DNA from: Melghiribacillus thermohalophilus
Lineage (GTDB): Bacteria; Bacillota; Bacilli; Bacillales; Alkalibacillaceae
NCBI RefSeq assembly: GCF_004342905.1
Contig: NZ_SMAN01000019.1
Span: 1-63,898, forward strand
Length of the DNA: 63,898 nt
Direction: 5' to 3'
Each line of letters opens with the position of its first letter. The first letter of the stretch is position 1. Made by a program: the position numbers and the translations under genes. The notes under the pieces are model-generated. The model searched no databases and was not told the origin of the DNA. It saw nothing but the letters and a program-made list of their open reading frames with translations. This document shows positions 26,860-35,688 of the stretch, piece after piece.

Positions 26860-27147
26860 ATGGTGAAGAAAAACAATCGGAATCTGGGATATGATGACCT
26901 TGCCAATGCCGAAGTCCAAAGAAAATATTTAGTTCCAGAGGAATTCCCTGAAGGTCCATATGGCTCCCTGTACAATAAGGTTGAAAATGTTCGACCAAAG
27001 GAAGCTCGTGAAGGGCAACGTCATTATTCAGGTTTTAACTACGAGTATAAATCCCTCCACGAAGATTTGCCGAGACAATACCCTATCGGACATCCCACCC
27101 ATGATGAACCCGATGAAGATGTGAAACCGCCTCACGATAATCAGTAA
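26860..27147 (+). CDS. Small cytosolic protein conserved in Bacillaceae
   Basis: The 95-residue protein from ATG 26860 has a perfect AAAAGGAGGTTATATA site. It is hydrophilic with a recognisable core EVQRKYLVPEEFPEGPYGS, then EGQRHYSGFNYEYKSLHEDLPRQ and a His/Asp/Pro-rich end. This composition is usually annotated simply as cytosolic protein. It has no predicted fold that I can name. It is the second gene after the DUF3055 gene and is followed by a hairpin. Confidence 0.75.
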   Translation: MVKKNNRNLGYDDLANAEVQRKYLVPEEFPEGPYGSLYNKVENVRPKEAREGQRHYSGFNYEYKSLHEDLPRQYPIGHPTHDEPDEDVKPPHDNQ

Positions 27148-27162
27148 TGTATTCACGGTACA

Positions 27163-27187
27163 GGCATACATCCTTTTGGTGTATGCC
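27163..27187 (+). terminator. Hairpin after the DUF3055 operon
   Basis: GGCATACA (27163-27170) pairs with TGTATGCC (27180-27187). The following T run is short, so termination efficiency is uncertain. Confidence 0.55.
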
Positions 27188-27293
27188 CTTAATTAACCGG
27201 TTGAACTTAAGGATGCAAAAAGATCATCAGTCGGATTTTCATGATGAACCTGAACATTTTTACGCTTTTTTATAGAACACAGATAACAAATCT

Positions 27294-27328
27294 TAAAAAA
27301 CCCCGCCGTAATCTTTTCTGGTGGGGTT
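27294..27328 (-). terminator. Terminator of yutD
   Basis: On the minus strand AACCCCACC pairs with GGCGGGGTT, followed by TTTTT, 17 bases past the yutD stop. Confidence 0.8.
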
Positions 27329-27345
27329 CATACATGTGTATGATG

Positions 27346-27621
27346 TTACTGTTCCATTTTTTTTAATACAAAATATGCACACCCGAAATTGCAATATTCA
27401 TACAGGTAGTCTTCCAGGGTAGATATTTTAGTATCAAAAGTGGCCTTTGGGTTCTGATCATCATAAAAGCCCCTCATCCTTAATTGACCATATCCCCAGT
27501 CCCCTACAATAAAATCATATTTACTTAAGATATCGCTAAAGCGCTCTTTTACTTGCTCTTCCTGAAACCCGTTTTTATAATCGTACATCAGTTGATATTG
27601 TTTCCCGAACAGTTCGAACAT
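27346..27621 (-). CDS. yutD: YutD family protein (DUF1027)
   Basis: The 91-residue protein matches YutD in length and in the segments QYQLMYDYKNGFQEE, FSDILSKYDFIVGDWGYGQLRMRGFY and YLYEYCNFGCAYFVLKK. The two cysteines in the C-terminal CNFGC segment are conserved in the family. Function is unknown. Start is ATG at 27621 after CAGAGGTGATGAAAG. It is divergent from yutC. Confidence 0.9.
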   Translation of the reverse strand: MFELFGKQYQLMYDYKNGFQEEQVKERFSDILSKYDFIVGDWGYGQLRMRGFYDDQNPKATFDTKISTLEDYLYEYCNFGCAYFVLKKMEQ

Positions 27622-27735
27622 CTTTCATCACCTCTGTCTGATTATAGTGTACCATATTTTACTTTTCCTGTTGGAGTGTAAATTCAGGCATGAGATTCAG
27701 TTTTTGATACAAGCTAATGATAAGGAGGTGGTAAG

Positions 27736-28350
27736 ATGAAGATACTTTTAGCGATTGTAGCCTTTTCCTTTATCTTGACCGGCTGTATTGCTGAAAAGGA
27801 CCTCGGGGAAGGAACAGATGCGCTGGAAGGTACCCCAATGGACAATTATAATCCCTCATCAGACAATCCGGAAAAAAGTGACCACTATACGAACCGTTAT
27901 GGCTATGTGCGATATGATAAAGAGCAGTTAAACATGGATGAAGAAGAGCAACAGATTCCCGTGATGAACCGGGAATATGTGGCAAATATGATTACAAGAA
28001 CGCTATTAAAAATGGAGCAGATCGGGGAAGCTGCAACACTTGTTACAGACGAGCACACATTGATTGCCTATGACATTTCGGAATCAGACTATGACAGAGA
28101 AGAAATCGCGGATATGGTCAAAAAGACGGCTGTGTCTTTTCTGCCGGCATATTACGAGATCTACATCTCAGATGCACCAAATGCCTATCAGGACCTGCAG
28201 AGTTTAAGCAACAACACTTCCGTTGAAGAAGATTCCCGCCAGACCATTGAACAAATTATTGAACGCTTTAAACAGTCTCCTCAGGGAGAACCTACTTATG
28301 GTGATGATCGCCAGGATAGTACGAACCGTATGAACAATACCGTGGATTAA
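27736..28350 (+). CDS. yutC: YhcN/YlaJ-family sporulation lipoprotein (YutC)
   Basis: The 204-residue product has a lipoprotein signal ending in ILTGC at residues 13-17. The middle region is rich in Asn, Asp and Tyr. The folded C-terminal domain (about 75-165) is of the YhcN/YlaJ type, with NREYVANMITRTLLKM and a VTDEHTLIAYD strand, as found in lipoproteins of the spore inner membrane and germination. Start is ATG at 27736 after AAGGAGGTGGTAAG. It precedes lytH, another sporulation gene, but each has its own terminator. Confidence 0.8.
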   Translation: MKILLAIVAFSFILTGCIAEKDLGEGTDALEGTPMDNYNPSSDNPEKSDHYTNRYGYVRYDKEQLNMDEEEQQIPVMNREYVANMITRTLLKMEQIGEAATLVTDEHTLIAYDISESDYDREEIADMVKKTAVSFLPAYYEIYISDAPNAYQDLQSLSNNTSVEEDSRQTIEQIIERFKQSPQGEPTYGDDRQDSTNRMNNTVD

Positions 28351-28357
28351 CCTTTTG

Positions 28358-28399
28358 CCATCAGCGGCATAATCCATCCGCTGATGGATTCATTTTTTT
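28358..28399 (+). terminator. Terminator of yutC
   Basis: A 10 bp perfect stem (28358-28367 with 28378-28387) is followed by a seven-T run. Confidence 0.9.
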
Positions 28400-28463
28400 C
28401 CATTCATGTTTATCAGGCATACCCCACATAATAAACCCGAACGCCAATTATTGAGGTGAAAAT

Positions 28464-29441
28464 ATGAAGCTTTTCATGGCTAACATTCTCGCTTTCTTAT
28501 TCTTTATCCCAATATCTATACAGGCAGAAAGTGACACACTAACAGATGAAAAAAAAATTGAATGGAGAATGGCGCTGTATCAAAAAGCTGAAGCTGTCAC
28601 CCAGATCCCCTGGTATTATTTTGCGGCCATTGACCAATTTGAGCGGAATATCCATGAAGAAACAGCTTCAAAAACAGGAATAATTGCCATCACGATTCCT
28701 GAAGAAAAATGGATTGGCTACACAAACCCTTATCGAAAAGGGAAACAGAAAACCGGGATGGTAGAAGTTTTTGATGGAATGGGCAGAGACGGCAACGGAG
28801 ATGGATTTGCAGATCCACAAAATGATGAAGATCTTTTACAGTCTATAGCCGAATGGCTCCTGCAATATGGCCATACCAGACAGGATATTAAAACCGCACT
28901 CTGGGATTATTACCAGCGTGAATTAAGTGTGCAGACGATTATGAATATCGCGAAAGTATATCAAACCTTTAACACGATTAAACTGGACGAGCATATCTTC
29001 CCTCTTCCCCTTCATGTGAACTACACCTATAAAAACACATGGGGATATCCCCGGGGGTTTGGAGGGAGAAGAATTCATGAAGGCACTGATATTTTTGCAA
29101 ATTATGGGGTGCCCGTCAGAGCAACAACCTATGGCGTTATTGAGATGAAGGGATGGAATCGCTACGGAGGCTGGCGGATCGGAATCAGGGATATCCATAA
29201 TATTTATCATTATTACGCCCATTTAAACGGCTATGCAGATGACCTAAAAAAAGGTCAGGTGGTCAAGCCCGGGGATGTGATCGGATATGTAGGCGCATCC
29301 GGTTACGGGCCGAAGGGAACATCTGGCAAATTTCCTCCTCACCTTCACTATGGGATGTACCGATTTAACGGGGAAAAAGAATGGTCATTTGATCCGTATC
29401 CTCATTTAAGAAAATGGGAACGGGAAACAAAAAGGAAATAG
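28464..29441 (+). CDS. lytH: L-Ala-D-Glu endopeptidase of spore cortex (LytH), M23 family
   Basis: The 325-residue protein has an N-terminal signal sequence (about 1-21, ending QAES). The C-terminal M23/LytM domain (about 180-315) has RRIHEGTDIFA with the zinc ligands His and Asp, the YHYYAHLNGY segment, and PPHLHYG with the HxH zinc motif. In B. subtilis LytH (YunA) trims L-Ala-D-Glu side chains to single L-alanine during spore cortex assembly. A calcium-loop-like DGNGDGFAD lies near residue 115. Start is ATG at 28464. A convergent terminator follows at once. Confidence 0.92.
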   Translation: MKLFMANILAFLFFIPISIQAESDTLTDEKKIEWRMALYQKAEAVTQIPWYYFAAIDQFERNIHEETASKTGIIAITIPEEKWIGYTNPYRKGKQKTGMVEVFDGMGRDGNGDGFADPQNDEDLLQSIAEWLLQYGHTRQDIKTALWDYYQRELSVQTIMNIAKVYQTFNTIKLDEHIFPLPLHVNYTYKNTWGYPRGFGGRRIHEGTDIFANYGVPVRATTYGVIEMKGWNRYGGWRIGIRDIHNIYHYYAHLNGYADDLKKGQVVKPGDVIGYVGASGYGPKGTSGKFPPHLHYGMYRFNGEKEWSFDPYPHLRKWERETKRK

Positions 29442-29488
29442 AAAAAATCGGCTTTTCGCCTGAAACTAAAGCGAAAAGCCGATTTTTT
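29442..29488. terminator. Bidirectional terminator after lytH
   Basis: An 18 bp perfect stem (29442-29459 with 29471-29488) has six A on one side and six T on the other, serving lytH and the NSS transporter pair. Confidence 0.92.
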
Positions 29489-29506
29489 CTTATACTTTTT
29501 TATTTT

Positions 29507-29611
29507 TTATAACTCTCTTCCTTTTTTCATTGCAATGCTTACACAAATTCCAAATCCACCCCAGAGAAAAACGAAACCAAAAATCATCATTCCGATAGCG
29601 CCACCAGTCAT
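29507..29611 (-). CDS. metS: Small subunit of NSS-type methionine/alanine importer, MetS-like
   Basis: This 34-residue frame starts with ATG at 29611, overlapping the transporter stop codon (ATGA). The sequence is one membrane helix (GGAIGMMIFGFVFLWGGFG) followed by a short basic tail (MKKGREL). It matches the MetS/MetS-like small subunit family, known from Corynebacterium MetP-MetS, in which the tiny protein is needed for transport by the large NSS subunit. It is below usual gene-finder length limits. The overlap with the large subunit strongly supports a shared function. Confidence 0.85.
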   Translation of the reverse strand: MTGGAIGMMIFGFVFLWGGFGICVSIAMKKGREL

Positions 29612-31137
29612 GCTGATTCATCCTCCTTTACCGGGGTATTAAACTCTGGATTTTTACTTCTCAAGCTCTGGAAGTAGAAACCGAAAACAAATGCTAATAC
29701 GGCTACGGCCCAACCGAGACCAATCAGATTATCAGGATAACCACCATAGTTTTCAGCAAGATCTGTGGCTATTTGTTTAATGGCCATATATCCGAGAACA
29801 GATGGAGTCAGGACAATAACAAAAAAGTTCCACCAGCCGCCAATTCTAATATCAGAAATCTGGTTATTGTACTCGCGCACTTTGTTTGTGTAGTTGAGTA
29901 CCCATCCAACCACAATTGCCATAATTAATCCGGACATGGCTACCCCATAGCTGTTAATGAAGTAGTCAACCGTATCCAGCAAGTATAAGCCGGCTCCTGT
30001 AGCAAAGAATAAACTTAATAGTGTAATTAACCCTACAGAAATATTAACTGATTTTTTACGTTCAATATTGAATTTATCAGAGAATGCCGCAATAAATGTT
30101 TCAACAATTGAAATCAAAGAAGACAGACCAGCAACGATCAGTGAAAGGAAGAAGAGAATCCCAACAACTTCACCCATCGGCATTTCGTTTAAAATGGTTG
30201 GGAAAACAGCAAATGCTAATCCTACTCCTCCAGTTGCTACCTCTCCAACTTCAGAACCGCTTTGGGCTGCCATAAAACCAATTGCACTAAACACCGCTAC
30301 ACCGGCGATGATACTTACGCCGGAGTTTGCAAACGCGGTAATAAACGCGTTGTTGTTAATATCGGATTTTTTTGGCAGGTAGCTTGAGTAGGTAATCATA
30401 ATGGCGAAAGCAATACTTAAACTGAAGAACACTTGACCATATGCCGCAATCCAGGTTTGCGCATTGGCAATACCGCTCCAGTCAGGCTGGAATAATGCGT
30501 TTAAGCCTGCAGTAGCTCCTTCAAGGGTAATTCCGCGAATTGCTATTAAAATAATAAGAATAAACAATAATGGCATAAAGAATTTGTTGGCTTTTTCAAT
30601 ACCTTTTTGGACACCACGAGAAAGAATAATATACACAATTACCCAGACAATCAGCATCGGTATTAATACCTTCCACTGCATTCCTCCCAGGAATGAAGGA
30701 AAATCATTAAAACCGTAAGTCGTATCACCTTGCGTAATACCTAAGTATTTATACAGGAAGGCTCCTGTATCCTCTCCCCAGCTTTGTCCTACTGCAAAGA
30801 ACGTATAGGCAAATGCCCAGCCGATAATAGCTGAATAATAAATAGAAATAACAAAGGAAATAAAGGTCTGCCACCATCCAAGCCATTCAAGCCTGCCTAA
30901 TTTACTAAAAGATAGTGGTGCAGATCCCCTAAGCTTGTGACCCAAGTGAAACTCAAGAATTAAAATAGGAATACCTGCTGTAATAAGTGCGAAAAAATAC
31001 GGAATTAGGAATGCTCCGCCCCCGTTTTCAAACGCTGTGTAAGGGAAACGCCAGATGTTACCAAGACCAACTGCAGAACCAACAGCAGCCAGAATAAATC
31101 CGGCTCGTGTCCCCCACTGTGGACGATTGTTGTCCAT
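29608..31137 (-). CDS. metP: Sodium-dependent NSS-family amino acid transporter, MetP-like
   Basis: The 509-residue protein has 12 predicted membrane helices, and the family hallmark RAGFILAAVGSAVGLGNIWRF-type segment near residue 10 (sodium and substrate site in TM1). Other landmarks are GGGAFLIPY near 39, and the unwound TM6 region with SLSIAFAIMITYSSYLP near 240. It imports small neutral amino acids (methionine/alanine by analogy) with sodium. Presence of the MetS-like subunit directly downstream places it in the MetP class rather than the stand-alone tyrosine transporters. A consensus sigma-A promoter is present. Confidence 0.88.
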   Translation of the reverse strand: MDNNRPQWGTRAGFILAAVGSAVGLGNIWRFPYTAFENGGGAFLIPYFFALITAGIPILILEFHLGHKLRGSAPLSFSKLGRLEWLGWWQTFISFVISIYYSAIIGWAFAYTFFAVGQSWGEDTGAFLYKYLGITQGDTTYGFNDFPSFLGGMQWKVLIPMLIVWVIVYIILSRGVQKGIEKANKFFMPLLFILIILIAIRGITLEGATAGLNALFQPDWSGIANAQTWIAAYGQVFFSLSIAFAIMITYSSYLPKKSDINNNAFITAFANSGVSIIAGVAVFSAIGFMAAQSGSEVGEVATGGVGLAFAVFPTILNEMPMGEVVGILFFLSLIVAGLSSLISIVETFIAAFSDKFNIERKKSVNISVGLITLLSLFFATGAGLYLLDTVDYFINSYGVAMSGLIMAIVVGWVLNYTNKVREYNNQISDIRIGGWWNFFVIVLTPSVLGYMAIKQIATDLAENYGGYPDNLIGLGWAVAVLAFVFGFYFQSLRSKNPEFNTPVKEDESA

Positions 31138-31242
31138 AAAATATGACCTCCCTTTTTATTTCACTCCCCCATCTGAATGAAAATCAGACGGGAAAATGTT
31201 TACAATTTTTATTGTTTTCTGATAATTTTGCGGCATGTTTGT

Positions 31243-31271
31243 ATTATACAAAGTAATTGAGCGGGTGTCAA
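31243..31271 (-). promoter_or_regulatory. Consensus sigma-A promoter of metP-metS
   Basis: TTGACA (31266-31271), a 17-base spacer and TATAAT (31243-31248) on the minus strand, both boxes perfect. The untranslated leader is about 100 bases, with a weak hairpin near 31170-31194. Confidence 0.9.
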
Positions 31272-31502
31272 AGGTAATATTTATACCAGGAAATTACATG
31301 TAAATAGACGAAAATAAGTAAAATTTTTACTACTTTTGCAGATCGAAAGTACTATTAAACTCCTCTCAATCAATGCCCCATACCCAGATCAAAATAATAT
31401 AAAGTGGTCTCAGTCATTATTGAGATGCGGATAATATACTGGACATTCCATGCCACAAAGAGCCTGCGGCTGCTACATCCGCAATACTTTAAACCACAAC
31501 TT

Positions 31503-31643
31503 TTACATTGCAGGTAACATATTTTCTTGAAGCTTCATTCTAGATCGAGCGGCAAAACCCATTAATTTCATGTTAAACTCAAGGATGCCTCTTGTACGGT
31601 TATGTTTTGAGTACATAAACTTCAGGTTTGTTTTTGACCATTC
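31503..31643 (-). pseudogene. Short degenerate coding remnant (46 codons)
   Basis: A minus-strand frame without a start codon context contains KHNRTRGILEF and NMKLMGFAARSRMKL before a stop at 31503-31505. It looks protein-like (basic, balanced composition) and could be the end of a decayed gene or transposase, but I cannot name a family. The surrounding stretch 31272-31948 has no intact gene. Confidence 0.25.
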
Positions 31644-31660
31644 ATTTTAGAGCGTTTTTA

Positions 31661-31705
31661 AAAAATAGTGGCCTCACCAGCTTAGCGATGAGGGCCACTA
31701 TTTTT
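31661..31705 (-). terminator. Hairpin terminator in the gene-poor region
   Basis: AAAAATAGTGGCC-TCA pairs with TGAGGGCCACTATTTTT (one bulge), flanked by A and T runs. It begins at the stop codon of the remnant frame at 31704-31826, which suggests that it once ended a real gene. Confidence 0.65.
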
Positions 31706-31826
31706 ATTGACTGGGTTTGGTCTCGGGCATTTTTAAAAATTTTTTACTTCGCGGCCAAAACAGCGTAATCATCAATCCTGGAACTGCTTTGACTAATGGT
31801 ACATGCTGAACTTTGATTTTTGTTTT
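31704..31826 (-). pseudogene. C-terminal remnant of a membrane protein gene
   Basis: The 40-codon frame between two stops includes QHVPLVKAVPGLMITLFW and ends RSKKFLKMPETKPSQ. It reads like the last transmembrane segment plus basic tail of a transporter, and a terminator follows at its stop codon. There is no start codon or ribosome binding site. A decayed gene is the simplest explanation; family unknown. Confidence 0.35.
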
Positions 31827-31948
31827 TTAAGTATTTAATCCAATTTTTACAATAATCCTGAGTTCTGTACCTATGGATCTACATGCTGAAATGAATGGAA
31901 AAAAAAAGAATAAAACAAGAAAAAAGCTTTATCACTTTGGAAAAACTG

Positions 31949-33502
31949 CTACAGGATGGCACTTTTAATCAACCTGTTTAGTAAGATCACTGATCCTGAC
32001 AATATGATCAGTGTAGCGGCAAGTGCAATGACCCATGACGCTGTCCATCCTAATATGGCATACCCGATCAGGGCAGAGATAGCTGAAAGCAATGCATATG
32101 GCAGCTGAGTTAAAACGTGATCGATATGGTTCGCACCTGCACCTGTTGAAGATAAAATGGTCGTATCTGAAATCGGTGAACAATGATCACCGAATACCGA
32201 TCCGGCGAGCACCGCTGCCATCGAAGGCAACAGCATGGATACTTCTGTATTGACCGCAATGTCTCCTGCAATCGGAAGCATCATGCCAAAGGTGCCCCAT
32301 GAAGTCCCAGTTGCAAAGGCCATAATCCCAGATATAACAAAAATGATCAGGGGCAGGAATGAAACATTGAAGTCCGCAGACTGTACCAGACCGGCGAGAT
32401 ATTCACCTGTTTCCAGCAAACCGATGACCGTACCGAGCATCCAGGCAAAAATTAAAATATAAATCGCCGGCATCATGGAGCGGATTCCAGACATCAATAC
32501 TTGATGAACAGACATTTTCCTCTGTTTTTGCCGAATATACAGTAACATAGCCGTTAATACAGATAGAAGTCCTGCCACAAACAGTGAAAGATTGACATCG
32601 GTATTGCTGAAGATTGACAAAACGGTAATTGGGTCAGATGTGTTACTGATTCCTGTCCAGATCATCGTGATGACGGTTCCAGTAAGCAGCACAACAATAG
32701 GTGTAAACAAATGATGAAGCCTACCATCATTTTGATCGACAGCATCTTTTGTAACATCTTCCTGAACATTTTCCCTTGAAAAACCGATTAATGCCCCGGT
32801 CTGTTCCGCACGGTTCTCATGAATTTTCATGGGCCCCATATCGAGCTTGAAGTATACAGACAGGAAAACGAGCAGTAAAGCAGCAACAGCATAAAAATTC
32901 ATGGGAATCATCTGAATAAAGGCCTCAAGTCCGCCCAAACTAGACAGCTGATGAGTTGCCAGAATACTTCCAATCAGTCCGATAATATAAGCCCCCCAGC
33001 TGGAAACCGGTGATAGAACCGTAACAGGAGCGGAAGTGGAATCAATAATATAGGCAAGTTTAGCCCTTGACACGCTATAGCGGTCGGTTAACGGCCTGGA
33101 CACCTGACCTACTGCCAGGCTGTTAAAATAGTCATCAATAAAAATAATAAGCCCTAGAATAGCTGGAACAAACTGTGCTCCCTTTCTCGTCTTCACCCTG
33201 GATGAGGCCCAGTGTCCAAAGGCTACTGTTCCTCCTGATTCGGACATAAATGCCCCCATGATTCCTAAAAACAGTAAAAAGAAAAGCAAATACAGACTGC
33301 CCGTCTGAATTTCTCCTTCTACCACAAAGATTTCGGAAAAAGATATCCAGATGACGTTAAGAGCTCCAGCAGGGTTAAACCCTTCCATAAACAACGCTCC
33401 AGCAATGATTCCAGCCCCTAAAGAAAGCAACACCTTTCTTGTTACAAGGACGAGAAAAAGCATAATAAGCGGTGGAATAAGAGAAAAGACTGTTCCTTCC
33501 AT
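31949..33502 (-). CDS. lysW: NhaC-family transporter under lysine riboswitch control, probable lysine importer (LysW)
   Basis: From ATG 33502 (AGGGAGAAATCATC upstream) the protein has 517 residues with about 11-12 membrane helices. It has the NhaC-type FIDDYFNSLAVGQVSRPLTDRY segment near residue 125, DSTSAPVTVLSPVSSWG near 155 and GDHCSPISDTTILSSTGAGANHIDHV near 430. NhaC members exchange sodium/protons or amino acids. A lysine riboswitch and terminator directly upstream point to lysine transport (the predicted LysW group) rather than sodium homeostasis. The substrate is inference from regulation. Confidence 0.85.
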   Translation of the reverse strand: MEGTVFSLIPPLIMLFLVLVTRKVLLSLGAGIIAGALFMEGFNPAGALNVIWISFSEIFVVEGEIQTGSLYLLFFLLFLGIMGAFMSESGGTVAFGHWASSRVKTRKGAQFVPAILGLIIFIDDYFNSLAVGQVSRPLTDRYSVSRAKLAYIIDSTSAPVTVLSPVSSWGAYIIGLIGSILATHQLSSLGGLEAFIQMIPMNFYAVAALLLVFLSVYFKLDMGPMKIHENRAEQTGALIGFSRENVQEDVTKDAVDQNDGRLHHLFTPIVVLLTGTVITMIWTGISNTSDPITVLSIFSNTDVNLSLFVAGLLSVLTAMLLYIRQKQRKMSVHQVLMSGIRSMMPAIYILIFAWMLGTVIGLLETGEYLAGLVQSADFNVSFLPLIIFVISGIMAFATGTSWGTFGMMLPIAGDIAVNTEVSMLLPSMAAVLAGSVFGDHCSPISDTTILSSTGAGANHIDHVLTQLPYALLSAISALIGYAILGWTASWVIALAATLIILSGSVILLNRLIKSAIL

Positions 33503-33590
33503 GATGATTTCTCCCTTCATTTTCTGTACTTTGTTTGTGGTGTTGTACAGTCCATGATGGGCATGAAGAGACTCGTTAAATGAATCAGAG

Positions 33591-33634
33591 GAAAAAGTAA
33601 AGGGGTAATGATAGAGTTAACTATCATTACCCCT
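33591..33634 (-). terminator. Terminator of the lysine riboswitch
   Basis: A 14 bp perfect stem (33601-33614 with 33621-33634) is followed on the minus strand by TTTACTTTTTCC. It lies between the aptamer and lysW and would be formed when lysine is bound. Confidence 0.9.
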
Positions 33635-33660
33635 AAACAGGCAATCATATGTTATCCTCC

Positions 33661-33843
33661 ATCGATCAGTAGCTCTCCATGCAAGCCATCGCTTTGCATG
33701 ACAGTGTAATTCTTGTTCAGAATTACACCAGCATAGGCTGCCTGACAGCACCCCATACTTCGGCAAACAGCCCTTTCACAGACGGTCATCGTTGTCATCC
33801 TCACGTCTGTTACTCTTGCTGCATGCACCTCTACCTCATCGAT
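33661..33843 (-). promoter_or_regulatory. Lysine riboswitch (L box)
   Basis: On the minus strand the conserved L-box blocks appear in order: GGTAGAGGTGC, AGCAAGAGTAACAG, then GTCTGTGAAAGGGCTGTTTG with CCGAAGTATGGGG, GCTGTCAGGCAGC, GCTGGTGTAATTC with a long P4-type hairpin, and GGCTTGCATGGAGAGCTAC. The P1 helix joins ATCGAT at 33661-33666 with 33838-33843. Confidence 0.93.
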
Positions 33844-33906
33844 TAGATAAGGTCATGCATTGTCTATACTTTTTTCACCTCTGACAATATAACATATGTC
33901 AAAAAG

Positions 33907-34689
33907 TTATGGCAAGCCTCCATATGGGATAGAAATGCTTGGTGAATCTCCAGAGGATGAACCACTGTAAAAATCCGGTACATCCCCGTGAATCAACCCT
34001 GAAAACACCAGTATATCTGTCTGCACCGTTGTTGTTTTGGTGGAAAAAGGAATGACAACCTGTACATTCACAGTCATTTCTATGTAAATTTCAACAAAGG
34101 CAGCATTAATGCCATATTCCGTAATATTTTGAACAATATCAGGCTGAACGTCCCCGATGAACTGGAAATAAACAGGTACTCTCGGACCTAAATTTGCAAG
34201 CAGACTATTATTCGTCGCCTGACCAAGGGGAATTTCAACAATGGAAGGGTGCTCACTGACTTCTTCCGTTTCCACCAATTCCAAATTTTCTCCCTCAACA
34301 TCCAGTGAATTTTCATTTTCAAAGGTTAACTCCCCGTTTTCCAGTCTCTTCAAATAATTTTGCACCCGATAAGTGGCATTTCTTAACACTCGATTGACAA
34401 CCAGAGGATCCCATCCCATCGATACGATCTCGCCGTTTTCGTCACGGACAATTTTTACAAGATCCTCATATTGCAAGTCATCCGCGAGCCGTTTACTGAC
34501 CGCTTCATTCATGGCCCTCATCGCGAATTGTTTTGTTTTTGTTTCTGCGATCTCCATCAATGTGGGCTGAATGCCTCTGTTGATCAGCCAGAGACTAAAA
34601 AATAATGCGATGGCAAAAAAAACAAGCGTAACGAGGAATACTTGCCCCGCAGTTGATGGCCCTCTGATTTTTCTTTTTGTTCGTTTCAC
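33907..34689 (-). CDS. yunB: Sporulation protein YunB
   Basis: The 260-residue protein has a basic N-terminus, one membrane segment (about residues 17-37) and a large extracytoplasmic domain. YunB features are AMNEAVSKRLADDLQYEDLVKI near 58, GWDPLVVNRVLRNATYRVQNYLKRLE near 92 and IPLGQATNNSLLANLGPRVPVYFQFIGDV near 150. B. subtilis YunB is a sigma-E-dependent protein needed for spore formation. It starts with GTG at 34689 after GAGGGGGAGTTTTT. It is divergent from ytaF. Confidence 0.92.
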   Translation of the reverse strand: MKRTKRKIRGPSTAGQVFLVTLVFFAIALFFSLWLINRGIQPTLMEIAETKTKQFAMRAMNEAVSKRLADDLQYEDLVKIVRDENGEIVSMGWDPLVVNRVLRNATYRVQNYLKRLENGELTFENENSLDVEGENLELVETEEVSEHPSIVEIPLGQATNNSLLANLGPRVPVYFQFIGDVQPDIVQNITEYGINAAFVEIYIEMTVNVQVVIPFSTKTTTVQTDILVFSGLIHGDVPDFYSGSSSGDSPSISIPYGGLP

Positions 34690-34827
34690 AAAAACTCCCC
34701 CTCGGTAATATGTATGCAGGCTTTCAGGGGCGTTTTACGATTATTTTTCTAATGTTTTCGTTCAAGCACAGTCCCCACCGCAATGAATACCATAGTTGTA
34801 TACCTTCTCTGCGATGGAGGGAGATGC

Positions 34828-35493
34828 ATGATTGAATACTTATCTTTGCTGGCACTGGCAGCTGTTGTAAGCCTGGATGGTTTTGGAGTGGGCGTAAGTT
34901 ATGGACTGAGAAAAATAAAGATCCCCTTATCATCAATTCTGATTATTGCTGGATTAACGGCAGCAGCTATTTATATATCTATGCAGCTCGGCCAGTGGCT
35001 TTCCATATTTATGAATCAACAAACTGCGCGTCATCTAGGAGCTATAACTTTAATTTTTCTTGGCATATGGGCCATCATCAATTTTTTTCGAAACAAAGAA
35101 ACAACCGAAACTTCTGTAAAAACAGTCAAGGAAGATTTTCAGAGACCTAAACAGGTCCTGAACATTGAAATTAAAACTCTTGGGCTTGTTATTCATATTT
35201 TGAAAAAACCGACCGCTGCTGATATGGATCAGTCTGGAACCATTGCTGGAATGGAGGCTGCCCTGCTCGGAATAGCCCTGTCCCTCGATGCTTTTGGAGC
35301 AGGGATCGGTGCTGCTTTAATCGGATATTCCCCGTTTTTAACTGCATTCATTGTCTCAACGATGTGTGTTTTCTTTATCGAACTTGGGTTAAAAATAGGC
35401 TTTGTTTACTCAAACACCTCGTGGGTTCGAAAACTCTCTTTTCTTCCTGGATTACTATTAATTTTGCTCGGAATTTCGAAAATATGGGTATAA
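34828..35493 (+). CDS. ytaF: Sporulation membrane protein YtaF (MntP-like)
   Basis: From ATG 34828 (GGAGGGAGATGC upstream) the protein has 221 residues with six membrane segments. It shows two related halves with the MntP/YtaF motif: AAVVSLDGFGVGVSYGLR near residue 11 and LGIALSLDAFGAGIGAAL near 150. MntP proteins export manganese; YtaF is the sporulation-associated branch, function unproven. A longer frame from 34783 lacks a binding site. In B. subtilis ytaF is located elsewhere, so its pairing with yunB is a local rearrangement, though both are sporulation genes. Confidence 0.88.
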   Translation: MIEYLSLLALAAVVSLDGFGVGVSYGLRKIKIPLSSILIIAGLTAAAIYISMQLGQWLSIFMNQQTARHLGAITLIFLGIWAIINFFRNKETTETSVKTVKEDFQRPKQVLNIEIKTLGLVIHILKKPTAADMDQSGTIAGMEAALLGIALSLDAFGAGIGAALIGYSPFLTAFIVSTMCVFFIELGLKIGFVYSNTSWVRKLSFLPGLLLILLGISKIWV

Positions 35494-35688
35494 ACCTGTG
35501 AATACAATCGGGCGATATCAGGTCGGATGATGCTATGGGGAGAAAAGGAGAGAATAGCCAGGACGATGGGTTTCGAATTCTTTGTCGGAACCAGGACGAA
35601 TGAAATCAGGAGTCATACGCTCTTTGCCGACTGAACTTCCCCTCATATAGTTCTTGTATCTGTTTGCTGAAAGACAGTGTAAACGTTT

